Shown here piece after piece: positions 36,978 through 49,751 of a DNA stretch of 64,000 bases. The stretch spans positions 868,001 through 932,000 of the forward strand of contig CANMFU010000001.1 of NCBI GenBank assembly GCA_947497295.1, read 5' to 3'. Each line of letters opens with the position of its first letter. The first letter of the stretch is position 1. The notes below the pieces were generated by a model. That model saw only the letters and a program-made list of their open reading frames with translations, made no database searches and was not told the origin of the DNA. The translations under genes were made by a program, and so were the position numbers. This DNA comes from an uncultured Roseovarius sp. GTDB lineage: Bacteria; Pseudomonadota; Alphaproteobacteria; Rhodobacterales; Rhodobacteraceae.

Positions 36978-38456
36978 ATGAGCGCGTTTGATGATCTGAT
37001 GGCCTACCAGCGCCAGACCGAGGCGCTGGCCCAGATCGCCGGACGGCTGTCATGGGACCGTGAGACGGTGATGCCGCGTGGCGCGGCTGCGCAGCGGTCC
37101 GAGGAGACAGGCGCGCTGCATGCGGTTCTGCATGCGCGCCGCGCCGATCCGCGCATCGGTGACTGGCTGGAGGCCGCTGCGGACGGGCCGCTGGCGCAGG
37201 AAGGCGAGGCACAGCTGCGTCTGATCCGCCGCAGCTTTGAGCGCACGCAGCGGGTGCCGGCGGATCTGGCCGCGGCGTTGGCGCGCACGGCGGCTCTGAG
37301 CCAGGGCAAATGGGCCGAGGCGCGGGAAAATGACGATTGCGCTGCCTTTGCGCCTGTGCTCGCCGAGATTCTGGCGCTGAAGCGCGAGGAGGGCGCGGCG
37401 CTGGCGAATGGCGGCGACGTCTATGATGCGCTGCTCGACGATTACGAGCCGGAGGCGAAGGCTGCCGACCTTGAGGCGATGTTCGGCGCGCTGCACCCCG
37501 GCCTGATTGCCCTGCGCGAGGCAGCACTGGAAGGCGCGGCGGCGCCGCAGGTATCGGGGCAGTTTGATGTGCAGGCGCAGATGCGGCTGGCACGGCAGCT
37601 GGCCAAGGTATGCGGCTATGACATGCAACGTGGGCGGCTGGATAAGGCGGTGCACCCCTTCTCCAGCGGGTCGGGCGATGACGTGCGCATCACCACGCGC
37701 ACGTCCCGAACGGACCCGTTCAATTGCCTCTACTCGACCATGCACGAGGCCGGTCATGCGATCTACGAGCAGTCGATCGACCCGGCCTTTGCGCTGACGC
37801 CGCTGGGTGCGGGCGTGTCGATGGGCGTCCATGAAAGCCAGAGCCGGATCGTGGAAAATCAGCTGGGTCGCAGCCGTGCGTTTACCGGCTGGCTTTATGG
37901 CCAGATGCGCGATGCCTTTGGGGATATCGGGATTGAGGGCGAAGACGCCTTTTACGCCGCCGTCAACAGCCTGCATCGGGGCTTTATTCGCGCCGAGGCA
38001 GACGAGGTGCAGTATAACCTTCACGTCCTCATGCGGTTCGATCTGGAGCGCGCGCTGGTTGCTGGTGATCTGGCACCAAGGGATCTGGAGTCGGCTTGGA
38101 ACGACCGGTTTGAGGCTGATTTCGGTTATGGCGTGCCGCGCGCGTCTCTGGGCTGTTTGCAGGATGTGCATTGGTCGGTGGGTCTGTTCGGCTATTTCCC
38201 GACCTACAGCCTGGGCAATGTCTATGCCGGCTGTCTGGCTCAGGCGCTGCGTCAGGCGGTGCCAGATTTGGATGCGCAATTGGCGCAGGGCGATATGGGG
38301 CAGGCGATGGGCTGGCTGCGTGAGAATGTGCAGCAGCATGGCGGGCTATATACGCCGCGCCAGTTGATCACCCGCGCTTGCGGGGTCGAGCCGACCGAGG
38401 CGCCGCTGATGACCTACCTGCAAGAGAAGTTCGGCGCGCTGTATCCAACGGCCTAG
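36978..38456 (+). CDS. M32-family carboxypeptidase (Taq-like)
   Basis: Zinc metallocarboxypeptidase of 492 aa. The active site is STMHEAGHAIYEQ (HExxH near residue 256), with the third ligand in MGVHESQSRIVENQLGRS. Other family blocks are RITTRTSRTDPFNCLYSTMH and FGYFPTYSLGNVYAG. It starts one base after the ctaA stop, so it is probably in the same transcript. Physiological substrates are unknown. Confidence 0.93.
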   Translation: MSAFDDLMAYQRQTEALAQIAGRLSWDRETVMPRGAAAQRSEETGALHAVLHARRADPRIGDWLEAAADGPLAQEGEAQLRLIRRSFERTQRVPADLAAALARTAALSQGKWAEARENDDCAAFAPVLAEILALKREEGAALANGGDVYDALLDDYEPEAKAADLEAMFGALHPGLIALREAALEGAAAPQVSGQFDVQAQMRLARQLAKVCGYDMQRGRLDKAVHPFSSGSGDDVRITTRTSRTDPFNCLYSTMHEAGHAIYEQSIDPAFALTPLGAGVSMGVHESQSRIVENQLGRSRAFTGWLYGQMRDAFGDIGIEGEDAFYAAVNSLHRGFIRAEADEVQYNLHVLMRFDLERALVAGDLAPRDLESAWNDRFEADFGYGVPRASLGCLQDVHWSVGLFGYFPTYSLGNVYAGCLAQALRQAVPDLDAQLAQGDMGQAMGWLRENVQQHGGLYTPRQLITRACGVEPTEAPLMTYLQEKFGALYPTA

Positions 38457-38471
38457 ACGGGTCGCGCCGCT

Positions 38472-39041
38472 TCAGCCACCCGAGCGATAGGCAGCCTGCG
38501 TGCGGTCAAGCTGTGCGTTGGCAGCGGTAATTTCGGGCGCGGAATTGCCCAGAGTATAGCTGATATCGCTGACAAGGGAGGCTGTCGGCGTCCCTTTGGC
38601 GATGGCGTCTTGCAACACTTCGTTGATCATGTCGAAATCGTCGCCCTGCATCTCGTATATGCTGAGCAGCGATCCGGCGGCGTCCAGAAATTCGGCCCTG
38701 AGAGGCGAATCATCCGGGCCGGTGGCGGCGTCCAATGCGCTATAGCCTGCAGCGGCCAGACGCCTGGAATCCTCACCGCAGTCTTTTATCTGCGCCAATT
38801 CCGCGTCCGGGGTGCTGGCGCGCACCAGCTGCGTAATGCGGCGATTGCAGCCTTCGGCATGTGCCGCCGAAGCAGCGACCGCGTCCTGCACAGGGCTGAT
38901 GACTGCGGTCCGCGTGGCCGGTGCATCGCCGCCGTTGCCGCCAAGGTAATTCCAAAGCGCGATCACCGCAATTGCGGCCACAACCAGGCTGGATGCCAGC
39001 GCAACGAGTTTGGACAGGGGGCGCGGAGACGCGTCGCTCAT
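38472..39041 (-). CDS. Membrane-anchored protein coupled to gyrA
   Basis: 189 aa. One N-terminal helix, [20 protein letters not shown], suggests an inner-membrane anchor with a periplasmic domain. That domain has two cysteines ([16 protein letters not shown]) that could form a disulfide, and a helical C-terminus. Its ATG overlaps the gyrA stop by 4 bases, so it depends on gyrA translation. No family recognised. Confidence 0.7.
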   Translation of the reverse strand: MSDASPRPLSKLVALASSLVVAAIAVIALWNYLGGNGGDAPATRTAVISPVQDAVAASAAHAEGCNRRITQLVRASTPDAELAQIKDCGEDSRRLAAAGYSALDAATGPDDSPLRAEFLDAAGSLLSIYEMQGDDFDMINEVLQDAIAKGTPTASLVSDISYTLGNSAPEITAANAQLDRTQAAYRSGG

Positions 39042-41824
39042 GCGCCCTCCGCAGGTGTCCCGCCGGATGCTTCGTTGGGCGTGTCGCCTTCGACCAGTTC
39101 CTCATCCGCCTGCTCGGCGATCCATGCCACGCTGACGACGGTTTCGTTCTTGCCGGTGTTGAACACCTTGACGCCGCCGGCGCTGCGCGAACGGAAGGAA
39201 ATGCCCTGCACTGGAACGCGGATCGACTGGCCCTTCGAAGTGGCCAGCATGATCTGGTCCTCCAGCGTGACCGGAAAGGACGCCACCAAAGCGCCGCCCC
39301 GCATCGCGCGATCCATTGCGGCCACGCCCATGCCGCCGCGCCCGCGCACCGGGTAGTCGTGACTGGAGCTCAGCTTGCCCGTGCCGGTTTCGGTAATGGT
39401 CAGGATCAGGGTTTCGGCCTCTGACATGGCGCTAAAGCGGTCTTGGGGCAGGGTCGCGTCTGAATTGCCCTCTTCTTCTGCGGCGTCCAGCTCCTCATCC
39501 GTCAGGCCCGCCTGCTGGCGGCGCATTTTCAGATAAGCGGCGCGTTCATCCGAGGTCGCATCGAAATGCGGGATGATCGACATCGACACGACGCTGTCAT
39601 CGCCGGTCAGGCGGATGCCACGCACACCCAGCGAGGCGCGGCTGTTGAAGACGCGCACATCGGTCGCCGGGAAGCGGATTGCCCTTCCCGAAGAGGTGAC
39701 CAGCATCACGTCGTCCTCATTCGATGCAATCCGCGCATTGATCAGGGTGATGCCTGCGTTTTCTTCCTCAAACCGCATGGCGATCTTGCCATTGCTGCGC
39801 ACATTGGTGAAGTCTGACAGCTTGTTGCGGCGCACCGTGCCAGCGGAGGTCGCGAACACGACTTGCAGATCGTCCCACTCGCTTTCGTTCCGGTCAACCG
39901 GCATGATCGCGGCGATGGAAACGCCCGTGGGGATCGGCAGGATATTGACGATTGCCTTGCCCTTGGCGGTGCGGCCGCCCTGGGGCAAGCGCCACGTCTT
40001 GAGCTTGTAAACCATGCCATCGGTGGTGAAGAATAGCAGCTGAGTATGGGTGTTGGCCACGAACAGGGTGGTGACAACATCCTCATCCTTGGTCGACATG
40101 CCCGACAGGCCCTTGCCGCCGCGTTTCTGGCTGCGGAAATCGGCCAGCGCGGTGCGCTTGATATAGCCGCCCGAGGTGATCGTGACGACCATGTCTTCAC
40201 GCTCGATCAGGTCCTCGTCGTCCATGTCGCCGGACCAGTCAACGATCTGGGTGCGGCGCGGCACGGCAAAGAGCGTTTTGACCTCGGTCAACTCGTTCGC
40301 GATGATCTCCATGATCCGCTCGCGGGAGGCGAGAATGGCGAGGTATTCCTTGATCTTGCCGGCCAGTTCCTGCAGCTCGTCAGTCACTTCCTTGACGCCC
40401 AGCTGGGTCAGGCGTTGCAGGCGCAACTCCAGGATAGCGCGGGCCTGAATTTCGGACAGGTTGTAGGTGCCATCGTCGTTGGCAGTATGGGTCGGATCGT
40501 CGATCAGGGCGATATATTCCAGAATATTGCCGGCGGGCCAGCGGCGCGTCATCAATCTATGGCGCGCATCAGCCGGGTCGAGCGACGCGCGGATGGTCGC
40601 GACGACCTCGTCCACGTTGCTGACCGCGACCGCCAGACCGCACAGGATATGGCTGCGCTCGCGCGCCTTGCGCAACTCAAAGGCGGTGCGGCGGGCGACC
40701 ACATCTTCGCGGAAGTCGATGAAGCAGGACAAGAACCGCAGCAGCGTCAGTTGCTCGGGTCGACCGCCATTGAGGGCCAGCATGTTGCAGCCGAAATAGG
40801 TCTGCATCGGGGTGAAACGAAACAGCTGGTTCAGTACGACCTCGGCGGTCGCGTCGCGTTTGAGTTCGATCACCACGCGCACGCCGTCGCGGTCGGATTC
40901 GTCCTGTACATGCGCGATGCCTTCGATCCGCTTGTCGCGGGCGGATTCGGCGATGCGCTCGATCATGGTGGATTTGTTCACCTGATAGGGGATCTCGTCG
41001 ATGATGATCGCCCAGCGGTCCTTGCGGATTTCCTCGACCCGCGTCTTGGCGCGCACGATGACGCTGCCGCGACCCTCAAGATAGGCTTTGCGCGCACCCG
41101 AGCGGCCCAGCATCAGCCCGCCGGTGGGGAAATCGGGGCCGGGAATGTATTCGATCAGGTCTTCGCTGGTCAGGTCCGGGTTGTCGATCAGCGCCAGCGT
41201 GGCGTCGATGACCTCGCCCAGATTGTGCGGCGGAATGTTGGTGGCCATGCCAACGGCGATGCCGCCCGCGCCATTGACCAGCATGTTGGGGAAACGGGCA
41301 GGCAGGACAGTCGGCTCGCGGTCCTTGCCGTCATAATTGTCCTGAAAATCAACAGTTTCTTTATCGATATCGGCCAGAAGATAGGCGGCGGGTTTGTCCA
41401 TGCGCACTTCGGTATAGCGCATGGCGGCAGCGTTATCGCCATCCATTGAGCCAAAGTTGCCCTGACCGTCCAGCAGCGGCAGCGACATGGAAAAATCCTG
41501 CGCCATCCGCACCAGCGCGTCATAGATCGCGCTGTCGCCGTGGGGGTGGTATTTACCCATCACATCGCCCACAGCGCGGGCCGACTTGCGGTAAGGTTTG
41601 TCGTGCGTATTGCCGCCCTCGAACATCGCGTAAAGGATGCGGCGATGCACCGGCTTCAGCCCGTCGCGCAGATCGGGGATCGCGCGGCTGACAATGACCG
41701 ACATCGCGTAGTCCAGATAGGACGTTTTCATCTCGTCTTCGATGGACACGGACGGGCCGTCAAATACGGGCCGTTCGGGCGTCATTTCATCCATGTCTTC
41801 GGGGGGTTGCGGCGTATCGGTCAA
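39038..41824 (-). CDS. gyrA: DNA gyrase subunit A
   Basis: 928 aa. Breaks and rejoins DNA to introduce negative supercoils. The catalytic tyrosine is Tyr137 in [10 protein letters not shown]. The quinolone-resistance region reads [17 protein letters not shown] with Ser98 and Asp102, equal to Ser83 and Asp87 of E. coli, so no classic resistance change is present. The C-terminal beta-pinwheel has the GyrA-box type sequence RGGKGLSGM, which separates it from ParC. It ends in an acidic tail and overlaps the next gene. Confidence 0.97.
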   Translation of the reverse strand: MTDTPQPPEDMDEMTPERPVFDGPSVSIEDEMKTSYLDYAMSVIVSRAIPDLRDGLKPVHRRILYAMFEGGNTHDKPYRKSARAVGDVMGKYHPHGDSAIYDALVRMAQDFSMSLPLLDGQGNFGSMDGDNAAAMRYTEVRMDKPAAYLLADIDKETVDFQDNYDGKDREPTVLPARFPNMLVNGAGGIAVGMATNIPPHNLGEVIDATLALIDNPDLTSEDLIEYIPGPDFPTGGLMLGRSGARKAYLEGRGSVIVRAKTRVEEIRKDRWAIIIDEIPYQVNKSTMIERIAESARDKRIEGIAHVQDESDRDGVRVVIELKRDATAEVVLNQLFRFTPMQTYFGCNMLALNGGRPEQLTLLRFLSCFIDFREDVVARRTAFELRKARERSHILCGLAVAVSNVDEVVATIRASLDPADARHRLMTRRWPAGNILEYIALIDDPTHTANDDGTYNLSEIQARAILELRLQRLTQLGVKEVTDELQELAGKIKEYLAILASRERIMEIIANELTEVKTLFAVPRRTQIVDWSGDMDDEDLIEREDMVVTITSGGYIKRTALADFRSQKRGGKGLSGMSTKDEDVVTTLFVANTHTQLLFFTTDGMVYKLKTWRLPQGGRTAKGKAIVNILPIPTGVSIAAIMPVDRNESEWDDLQVVFATSAGTVRRNKLSDFTNVRSNGKIAMRFEEENAGITLINARIASNEDDVMLVTSSGRAIRFPATDVRVFNSRASLGVRGIRLTGDDSVVSMSIIPHFDATSDERAAYLKMRRQQAGLTDEELDAAEEEGNSDATLPQDRFSAMSEAETLILTITETGTGKLSSSHDYPVRGRGGMGVAAMDRAMRGGALVASFPVTLEDQIMLATSKGQSIRVPVQGISFRSRSAGGVKVFNTGKNETVVSVAWIAEQADEELVEGDTPNEASGGTPAEGA

Positions 41825-41928
41825 AACTGGGCCTACCTTGTCGCGTTATTCCACATCTGGTGTATGAAACCTATATCACCGCCATGATCTGGGGTGCAAT
41901 GGCGATTGCAGTGGTGTATAATCTGGAC

Positions 41929-41944
41929 GGAGGGTTTATCCTCC
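41929..41944 (+). other. Small hairpin ahead of the low-GC gene
   Basis: GGAGG and CCTCC flank the loop GTTTAT, 37 bases before the ATG at 41981. It may be the edge of the acquired segment or a weak leader hairpin. Confidence 0.3.
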
Positions 41945-41980
41945 ATCTCAATTTAAGTTGTGCGCCTGAGGGTAATTGTG

Positions 41981-42463
41981 ATGGAAAGCAATACGTTAAT
42001 TGAGTTAGTTGTAGTGGTTGCAGTGACTATAACAGCCGGTTTAGGTGGTGCTTGGGCGGGATATCAATGGGCCCGCAGACGAGATGATCGGTTGCGGGCT
42101 GCAGATATTGTTATCAAGTTGACTGCGAGTGACTTCACCCGAAGGCGGCTTCACTTTCGTGATATGTTAAATTCGTGCGACGCAGATTTAGTTGCATATT
42201 CTGATATGGAAAACCAAACTTACAGAGAGCTTCGAGGCGACATCACCACTGTTTTGAATTTTTATGAAATTGTTTGCTTCCTTCGACAGCATGGCGATTT
42301 AGATGTTGCAATCTTTAACGAGCACATCAAACCTCTTATTTCGCACGATTACGAACTGTTGGATGGTTTCCTGAAACAGGTCGAAGTCCATCAGCTACAT
42401 CGTCACGGTGAATACCGACGACCATTTTTTACCTCAATCTCTAAAGTCGTTGGCCGCGAATAG
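41981..42463 (+). CDS. Low-GC orphan membrane protein (DUF4760-like)
   Basis: 160 aa. One N-terminal helix (LIELVVVVAVTITAGLGGAW) is followed by a cytoplasmic helical domain: DFTRRRLHFRDMLNS, ITTVLNFYEIVCFLRQHGDL and LISHDYELLDGFLKQVEVHQ. The VLNFYE..CFLRQHGDLD region resembles DUF4760-type proteins often found near mobile or defence genes. GAGGGT at 41968 supports this ATG. Base composition is clearly more AT-rich than its neighbours and it stands alone between gyrA and a SYLF gene, so transfer is likely. No function is known. Confidence 0.7.
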   Translation: MESNTLIELVVVVAVTITAGLGGAWAGYQWARRRDDRLRAADIVIKLTASDFTRRRLHFRDMLNSCDADLVAYSDMENQTYRELRGDITTVLNFYEIVCFLRQHGDLDVAIFNEHIKPLISHDYELLDGFLKQVEVHQLHRHGEYRRPFFTSISKVVGRE

Positions 42464-42507
42464 TGTGCTGGCGCTAGGAACGTGAGCTAACCTGAATACT
42501 TATCGGG

Positions 42508-43071
42508 TTAGGGAATGATGCGGCTGTATTTCATACCCTCGAGCGACGCGCCTGCCATCAGACCGGCCTGACCGAAAATCACAGCGATAACCGGCGCGGT
42601 CGAGGTGGTCGTTTCGGCGCGCAAATTCTCGGCGGTATCCTTGAACACATATCCGATATCGGCGCCAGCGGCCCAGCCCGAGGACCGGCGGAAGCCGGCA
42701 AGCGCGCTTTCGGTCATGAAAAACAGCACATGCGCGAATTGCTGCGCGCCGATTTGAAGCCCAACGCTGCCCTTGGCGGCTGAATAGTAATCCACCGTCT
42801 GGTTGTTGATCCTAAGCGCCCCGCGCCCGTATCCACCGCCCAGGCCCAGACCGGCCTCGGTTATCAGCGGCATGATCAACATGCCTGTCGATTTCTCGTA
42901 CAGGCTGCGGGTGCCGGGGTATTCGTCATAAAGAAAGCGCAGCGTTGTATCGACGCGCGCGTCGATCTGCTGCGATCCACGGCTGCCGATGCCGTTGCTG
43001 CAACCGGCCAATGTTGTGCCGCCCAGCCCGAGGGCGCCCAGCGTGAATCCGCGTCTGGAAATAATGCTCAT
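42508..43071 (-). CDS. SYLF-domain (YSC84-like) lipoprotein
   Basis: 187 aa from the ATG at 43071. The N-terminus carries a twin-arginine motif, ISRRGFTLGALGLGG, directly followed by a lipobox TTLAGC, so it may be a Tat-exported lipoprotein. The SYLF lipid-binding domain is seen in MLIMPLITEAGLGLGGGYGR, YYSAAKGSVGLQIGAQQF and the last ASLEGMKYSRI. Such proteins bind membranes; the role in bacteria is unclear. The frame to 43116 gives an alternative, less likely start. Confidence 0.85.
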   Translation of the reverse strand: MSIISRRGFTLGALGLGGTTLAGCSNGIGSRGSQQIDARVDTTLRFLYDEYPGTRSLYEKSTGMLIMPLITEAGLGLGGGYGRGALRINNQTVDYYSAAKGSVGLQIGAQQFAHVLFFMTESALAGFRRSSGWAAGADIGYVFKDTAENLRAETTTSTAPVIAVIFGQAGLMAGASLEGMKYSRIIP

Positions 43072-43219
43072 GTCAATATGCCTGTTCGTTGCCTGAAGCG
43101 CTGCCGACCGTTTCATCGGCCGATCTGACGAAAACTATAGGCAGGCAATCGCGCATTGTCACGCAAAGGTGTACCTTTGGGCAGATTATCGCCCGCAAAA
43201 GCGCATCCACCGTCCACCA

Positions 43220-44215
43220 TCATGCCAAAAGGCGCGCCATAGCGGGCGCAAAATATGTCAAGATGCCATCGCACCCGGCCCGTTTGAACGCCATCAGGCT
43301 TTCGCGCATGGCCCGCTCGCCGTCGATCCATCCGTTCTGCGCAGCGGCCGCGATCATCGCATATTCGCCGCTGACCTGATAGGCATAGGTCGGCGCGCCG
43401 AAGGTTTCCTTGGCGCGGCGGCAGATGTCCAGATAGGGCATGCCTGGCTTGACCATCACCGCATCGGCGCCCTCGGCCAGATCGCGGGCGATCATGCGCA
43501 TCGCCTCGTCCGAATTGGCCGGGTCCATCTGGTAAGTCCGCTTGTCGCCTTTCAGCGCGCCAGACGCGCCGACTGCATCGCGGAATGGCCCGTAAAACGC
43601 GCTGGCGTATTTCGCGGCATAGCTCAGCAGCACGACATCCTGATGGCCTGCGCCTTCCAGCGCGGTGCGGATCGCGCCGATGCGCCCGTCCATCATGTCC
43701 GAGGGGCCGATGATGTCGACGCCCGCTTCGGCCTGTGCGAGCGCTTGTTTGACCAGCGCCTCGACCGTTTCGTCGTTGACGATGATGCCATCGCGCACGA
43801 ACCCGTCATGGCCGGTGTCCGAATAGGGATCCAGCGCGACGTCGGTCATAACCAGCATCTCGGGCACAGCTGCCTTGATCGCGCGCGTCGCGCGGTTGCT
43901 GAGGTTGGCCGGATTCCACGCTTCGGCGCAGCATGCCGTGCGGTTCTCGGCGCCGGTATAGGGAAAGAGGCAGATCGCCGGAATGCCCAGATCCGCCGCC
44001 TCGCGTGCGGCGCGCACCACCCGGTCGACGCTCAGTCGGCTGACGCCGGGCATCGACGCGACAGGCTCTTCCACGTTATCGCCCTCGCGCACGAAAACGG
44101 GCCATATCAGATCGCCCACGCTCAGCGTGTTTTCAGCGGCCAACGCGCGCAGACCGGGCGTGCGGCGCAGGCGGCGGGGGCGGCTGGCGGGGAAGGGGGG
44201 CAAGGCAGGATGCAT
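43220..44215 (-). CDS. hemB: Delta-aminolevulinic acid dehydratase (porphobilinogen synthase)
   Basis: Joins two 5-aminolevulinate molecules to porphobilinogen in heme and chlorophyll synthesis. The active-site lysines lie in YAAKYASAFYGPFRDA and VMVKPGMPYLD. The metal site reads DVALDPYSDTGHDG, with Asp in place of the cysteines of zinc-type enzymes, so it is the magnesium or potassium-dependent type known from photosynthetic alphaproteobacteria. The start at 44215 (MHPALPPFP) is preferred over a GTG at 44245. Length is 331 aa. Confidence 0.95.
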   Translation of the reverse strand: MHPALPPFPASRPRRLRRTPGLRALAAENTLSVGDLIWPVFVREGDNVEEPVASMPGVSRLSVDRVVRAAREAADLGIPAICLFPYTGAENRTACCAEAWNPANLSNRATRAIKAAVPEMLVMTDVALDPYSDTGHDGFVRDGIIVNDETVEALVKQALAQAEAGVDIIGPSDMMDGRIGAIRTALEGAGHQDVVLLSYAAKYASAFYGPFRDAVGASGALKGDKRTYQMDPANSDEAMRMIARDLAEGADAVMVKPGMPYLDICRRAKETFGAPTYAYQVSGEYAMIAAAAQNGWIDGERAMRESLMAFKRAGCDGILTYFAPAMARLLA

Positions 44216-44442
44216 CAGGCGTCTTTCATGTGCGGCAATGCGCACTAGGTGCCATGGAAATTCGCGTATCTCAAGGGTGGGAATTGTCGCGGCGCGGCGC
44301 TAAGAGAGGCGCAACCATGCGAATGGCGTCTTTCCCAAGGTGGACGGGGCGCTAAGTGCGGGTCAAACAGACGACACAAGACGCGCTGTCGGCGCCTGAT
44401 CCTCAGGAACCACGACACGCAAGCAGGCAGGCTGGAGACGTC

Positions 44443-44976
44443 GTGGACTGGTATTCAACCGTATTCGAGCTGATCGACATGCGAAGTTTCAGCAACCTGT
44501 GGTTCTGGATCGCGCTTGCGGTGCTATGGTCGTCGACCAGTCATTATATACTTGGCGTGCCGTGGGACATGGTGCTCCGCGCGCGCAAGGAGGCCGAGGA
44601 TTCAGCCGCGATGGACGATATGAACGCAATGGTCGGCGTCAATGTGCGCCGCATACTTTACATCGCGCGGGAAAGCGGGCTGGTGCTGACCGGTATCATC
44701 TTTTTCGCGTTTACCACTGCCGCGCTGCTGGGCTTTGTCTACGACCGCGAATTTGCTCAGGCGATCATCCTGCTGGGTGTGCCCATGTCGCTGGTATGGC
44801 TGCTATCCTTGCGCACCGCCCGCGATATCGACGCTGCCGGGCTGACCGGCGCGCCGCTGATCAAACGGCTCTTTCGTCACCGCCTTTATGTGCAGATCAT
44901 CGGCATGGCGTCGATTTTCGTCACTGCCATGTGGGGCATGTATCAAAACATGAGCGTATCGGCCCTTGGCGGATGA
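44443..44976 (+). CDS. Small membrane protein, sometimes labelled SufBCD-associated
   Basis: 177 aa with four hydrophobic segments: LWFWIALAVLWSSTSHYIL, LTGIIFFAFTTAALLGFV, AIILLGVPMSLVWLLSL and QIIGMASIFVTAMWGM. Databases often call the Rhodobacteraceae homologue a component of the SufBCD complex; nothing in this sequence proves that and the suf operon lies 5 kb away. The GTG at 44443 with GGAG at 44433 is chosen over the longer frame from 44356. mfd starts 22 bases downstream. Confidence 0.7.
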   Translation: MDWYSTVFELIDMRSFSNLWFWIALAVLWSSTSHYILGVPWDMVLRARKEAEDSAAMDDMNAMVGVNVRRILYIARESGLVLTGIIFFAFTTAALLGFVYDREFAQAIILLGVPMSLVWLLSLRTARDIDAAGLTGAPLIKRLFRHRLYVQIIGMASIFVTAMWGMYQNMSVSALGG

Positions 44977-44998
44977 CGCGACCGCGAAAGTACGTGAC

Positions 44999-48505
<3,507 letters not shown>

Positions 48506-48517
48506 CCCGGCCCGCAG

Positions 48518-48550
48518 TTTCTTCTTGCCTGAAATATCCCCGCGCGGAGC
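48518..48550 (-). repeat. Dispersed intergenic element, copy 4
   Basis: On the minus strand it reads GCTCCGCGCGGGGATATTTC then AGGCAAGAAGAAA. It starts 12 bases after the mfd stop and lies between convergent genes. Confidence 0.55.
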
Positions 48551-48638
48551 GCTCCCCGGTCCTTGGCCAGCGGTACGTCGACCGAGCGCGTTCAGCCAAC
48601 TACCAGCGCCATTAAACTAACCGGCGCGCCGCAGGCGC

Positions 48639-48884
48639 TCACTCGGACCGCGTCTGCTGTCCTTGGGCGGACTTGAAAGCCTTGACGCGATCCGCCAGCA
48701 TTTTACGCGCCTTGGCGTTAGCGCGGCGCACCCGCACTGCCGTCAGGAACGCCTCCTCGGCGGTTTGCGACGTGGCGCCCATCATGTTCGCCAGATCGTC
48801 AACGATACGCTCGTCGCCGGTGATCTCCTCAGCTTTCAGCGCATCCTGCGCCAACTGGTCGGCCAGATCTTCGGTCACGCCCAT
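48639..48884 (-). CDS. Small conserved hypothetical protein
   Basis: 81 aa, entirely helical in appearance and without signal or membrane segment (VDDLANMMGATSQTAEEAFL, RRANAKARKMLADRV). It starts three bases after the alpha/beta hydrolase stop and is likely co-expressed with it. I recognise it only as a conserved Rhodobacteraceae type; no function can be given. Confidence 0.7.
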   Translation of the reverse strand: MGVTEDLADQLAQDALKAEEITGDERIVDDLANMMGATSQTAEEAFLTAVRVRRANAKARKMLADRVKAFKSAQGQQTRSE

Positions 48885-48887
48885 GGC

Positions 48888-49550
48888 TTAGCGCGTGCCT
48901 TCTGTCAGGCGGCGCTTGACATAGCTGGTCACGGTTTCAATCATCGGGTCCATGTAAGGGTCTTCAAAGAAATGCCCTGCGCCCTCGACCTCTTCGTGCT
49001 GAATGGTGATGCCCTGCTGGTCATGCAGCTTGTTGACCAAGGCAGTCGTATCGGCAGGCGGCGCAACGCGGTCCGCCAGGCCGTTGATCATTAGCCCAGA
49101 TGCCGGGCAGGGCGCGAGGAACGAGAAATCATACATGTTCGCCGGCGGCGAGACGGAAATAAAGCCGGTGATCTCGGGGCGCCGCATCAGCAGTTGCATG
49201 CCGATCCACGCACCGAACGAAAATCCCGCGACCCAGCAATGCTTGGAATTGGCGTTCATCGACTGCAGATAATCCAGCGCCGATGCGGCATCGGACAATT
49301 CGCCCACGCCCTGATCGTATTCCCCCTGGCTGCGTCCCACGCCGCGAAAGTTGAACCGCAGCACGGTAAAGCCCATTTTGTAAAAGGCATAGTGCAGGTT
49401 ATACACAACCTTGTTGTTCATCGTGCCGCCGAACTGCGGATGCGGATGCAGCACGATGGCGATGGGCGCGTCTTTTTCCTTTTGCGGATGATAGCGGCCT
49501 TCAAGTCGGCCCTCGGGGCCGGGAAAAATAACCTCGGGCATAGTCGGCAT
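48888..49550 (-). CDS. Alpha/beta hydrolase
   Basis: 220 aa. It shows the oxyanion block IVLHPHPQFGGTMNNKVV, the nucleophile elbow VAGFSFGAWIG (Ser in GFSFG), Asp in LADRVAPPAD and His in EGAGHFFED. It belongs to the group of small hydrolases that commonly stand next to suf genes in Rhodobacterales. No signal peptide; the substrate is unknown. It is divergent from iscR, about 200 bases away. Confidence 0.88.
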   Translation of the reverse strand: MPTMPEVIFPGPEGRLEGRYHPQKEKDAPIAIVLHPHPQFGGTMNNKVVYNLHYAFYKMGFTVLRFNFRGVGRSQGEYDQGVGELSDAASALDYLQSMNANSKHCWVAGFSFGAWIGMQLLMRRPEITGFISVSPPANMYDFSFLAPCPASGLMINGLADRVAPPADTTALVNKLHDQQGITIQHEEVEGAGHFFEDPYMDPMIETVTSYVKRRLTEGTR

Positions 49551-49602
49551 TCCTTGCTGTCGGATCAGGGCTGCGGCAATGTCCGTCTACGGGTAATCTC
49601 CG

Positions 49603-49639
49603 TTGACGGCGCTGCCAGTGCGCCTTAGAACAATTCTAA
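49603..49639 (+). promoter_or_regulatory. iscR/suf promoter with Irr-type (ICE) palindrome
   Basis: TTGACG (49603-49608) and TTAGAA (49625-49630) are 16 bases apart. The second box is the left arm of TTAGAACAATTCTAA (49625-49639), which matches the iron control element TTTAGAAnnnTTCTAAA bound by Irr in alphaproteobacteria. Binding would cover the -10 and block transcription, so repression by Irr under iron limitation is the likely mode. Start of transcription would be near 49637, about 115 bases before iscR. Confidence 0.7.
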
Positions 49640-49751
49640 TTTTTGGGCTGCCCCTGCGGATGCAGGCGCGGGTCAGGGTGAGCTTGGGTTGAGATAAGCG
49701 CCCCTGCGCGCAAGGTCAATGTATTCGCACCCAGCAAGGGGAGGGATCGCC

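Noticed and set aside
40046..41449. A 467-codon frame antisense to gyrA
   Set aside because: Shadow of gyrA codon bias; no motif or ribosome-binding site.
39038..41824. Possible quinolone-resistance change in gyrA
   Set aside because: The key Ser98 and Asp102 are the sensitive-type residues.
44966..44998. TTG start for mfd inside the preceding gene
   Set aside because: The ATG at 44999 matches the usual Mfd N-terminus and avoids the overlap.
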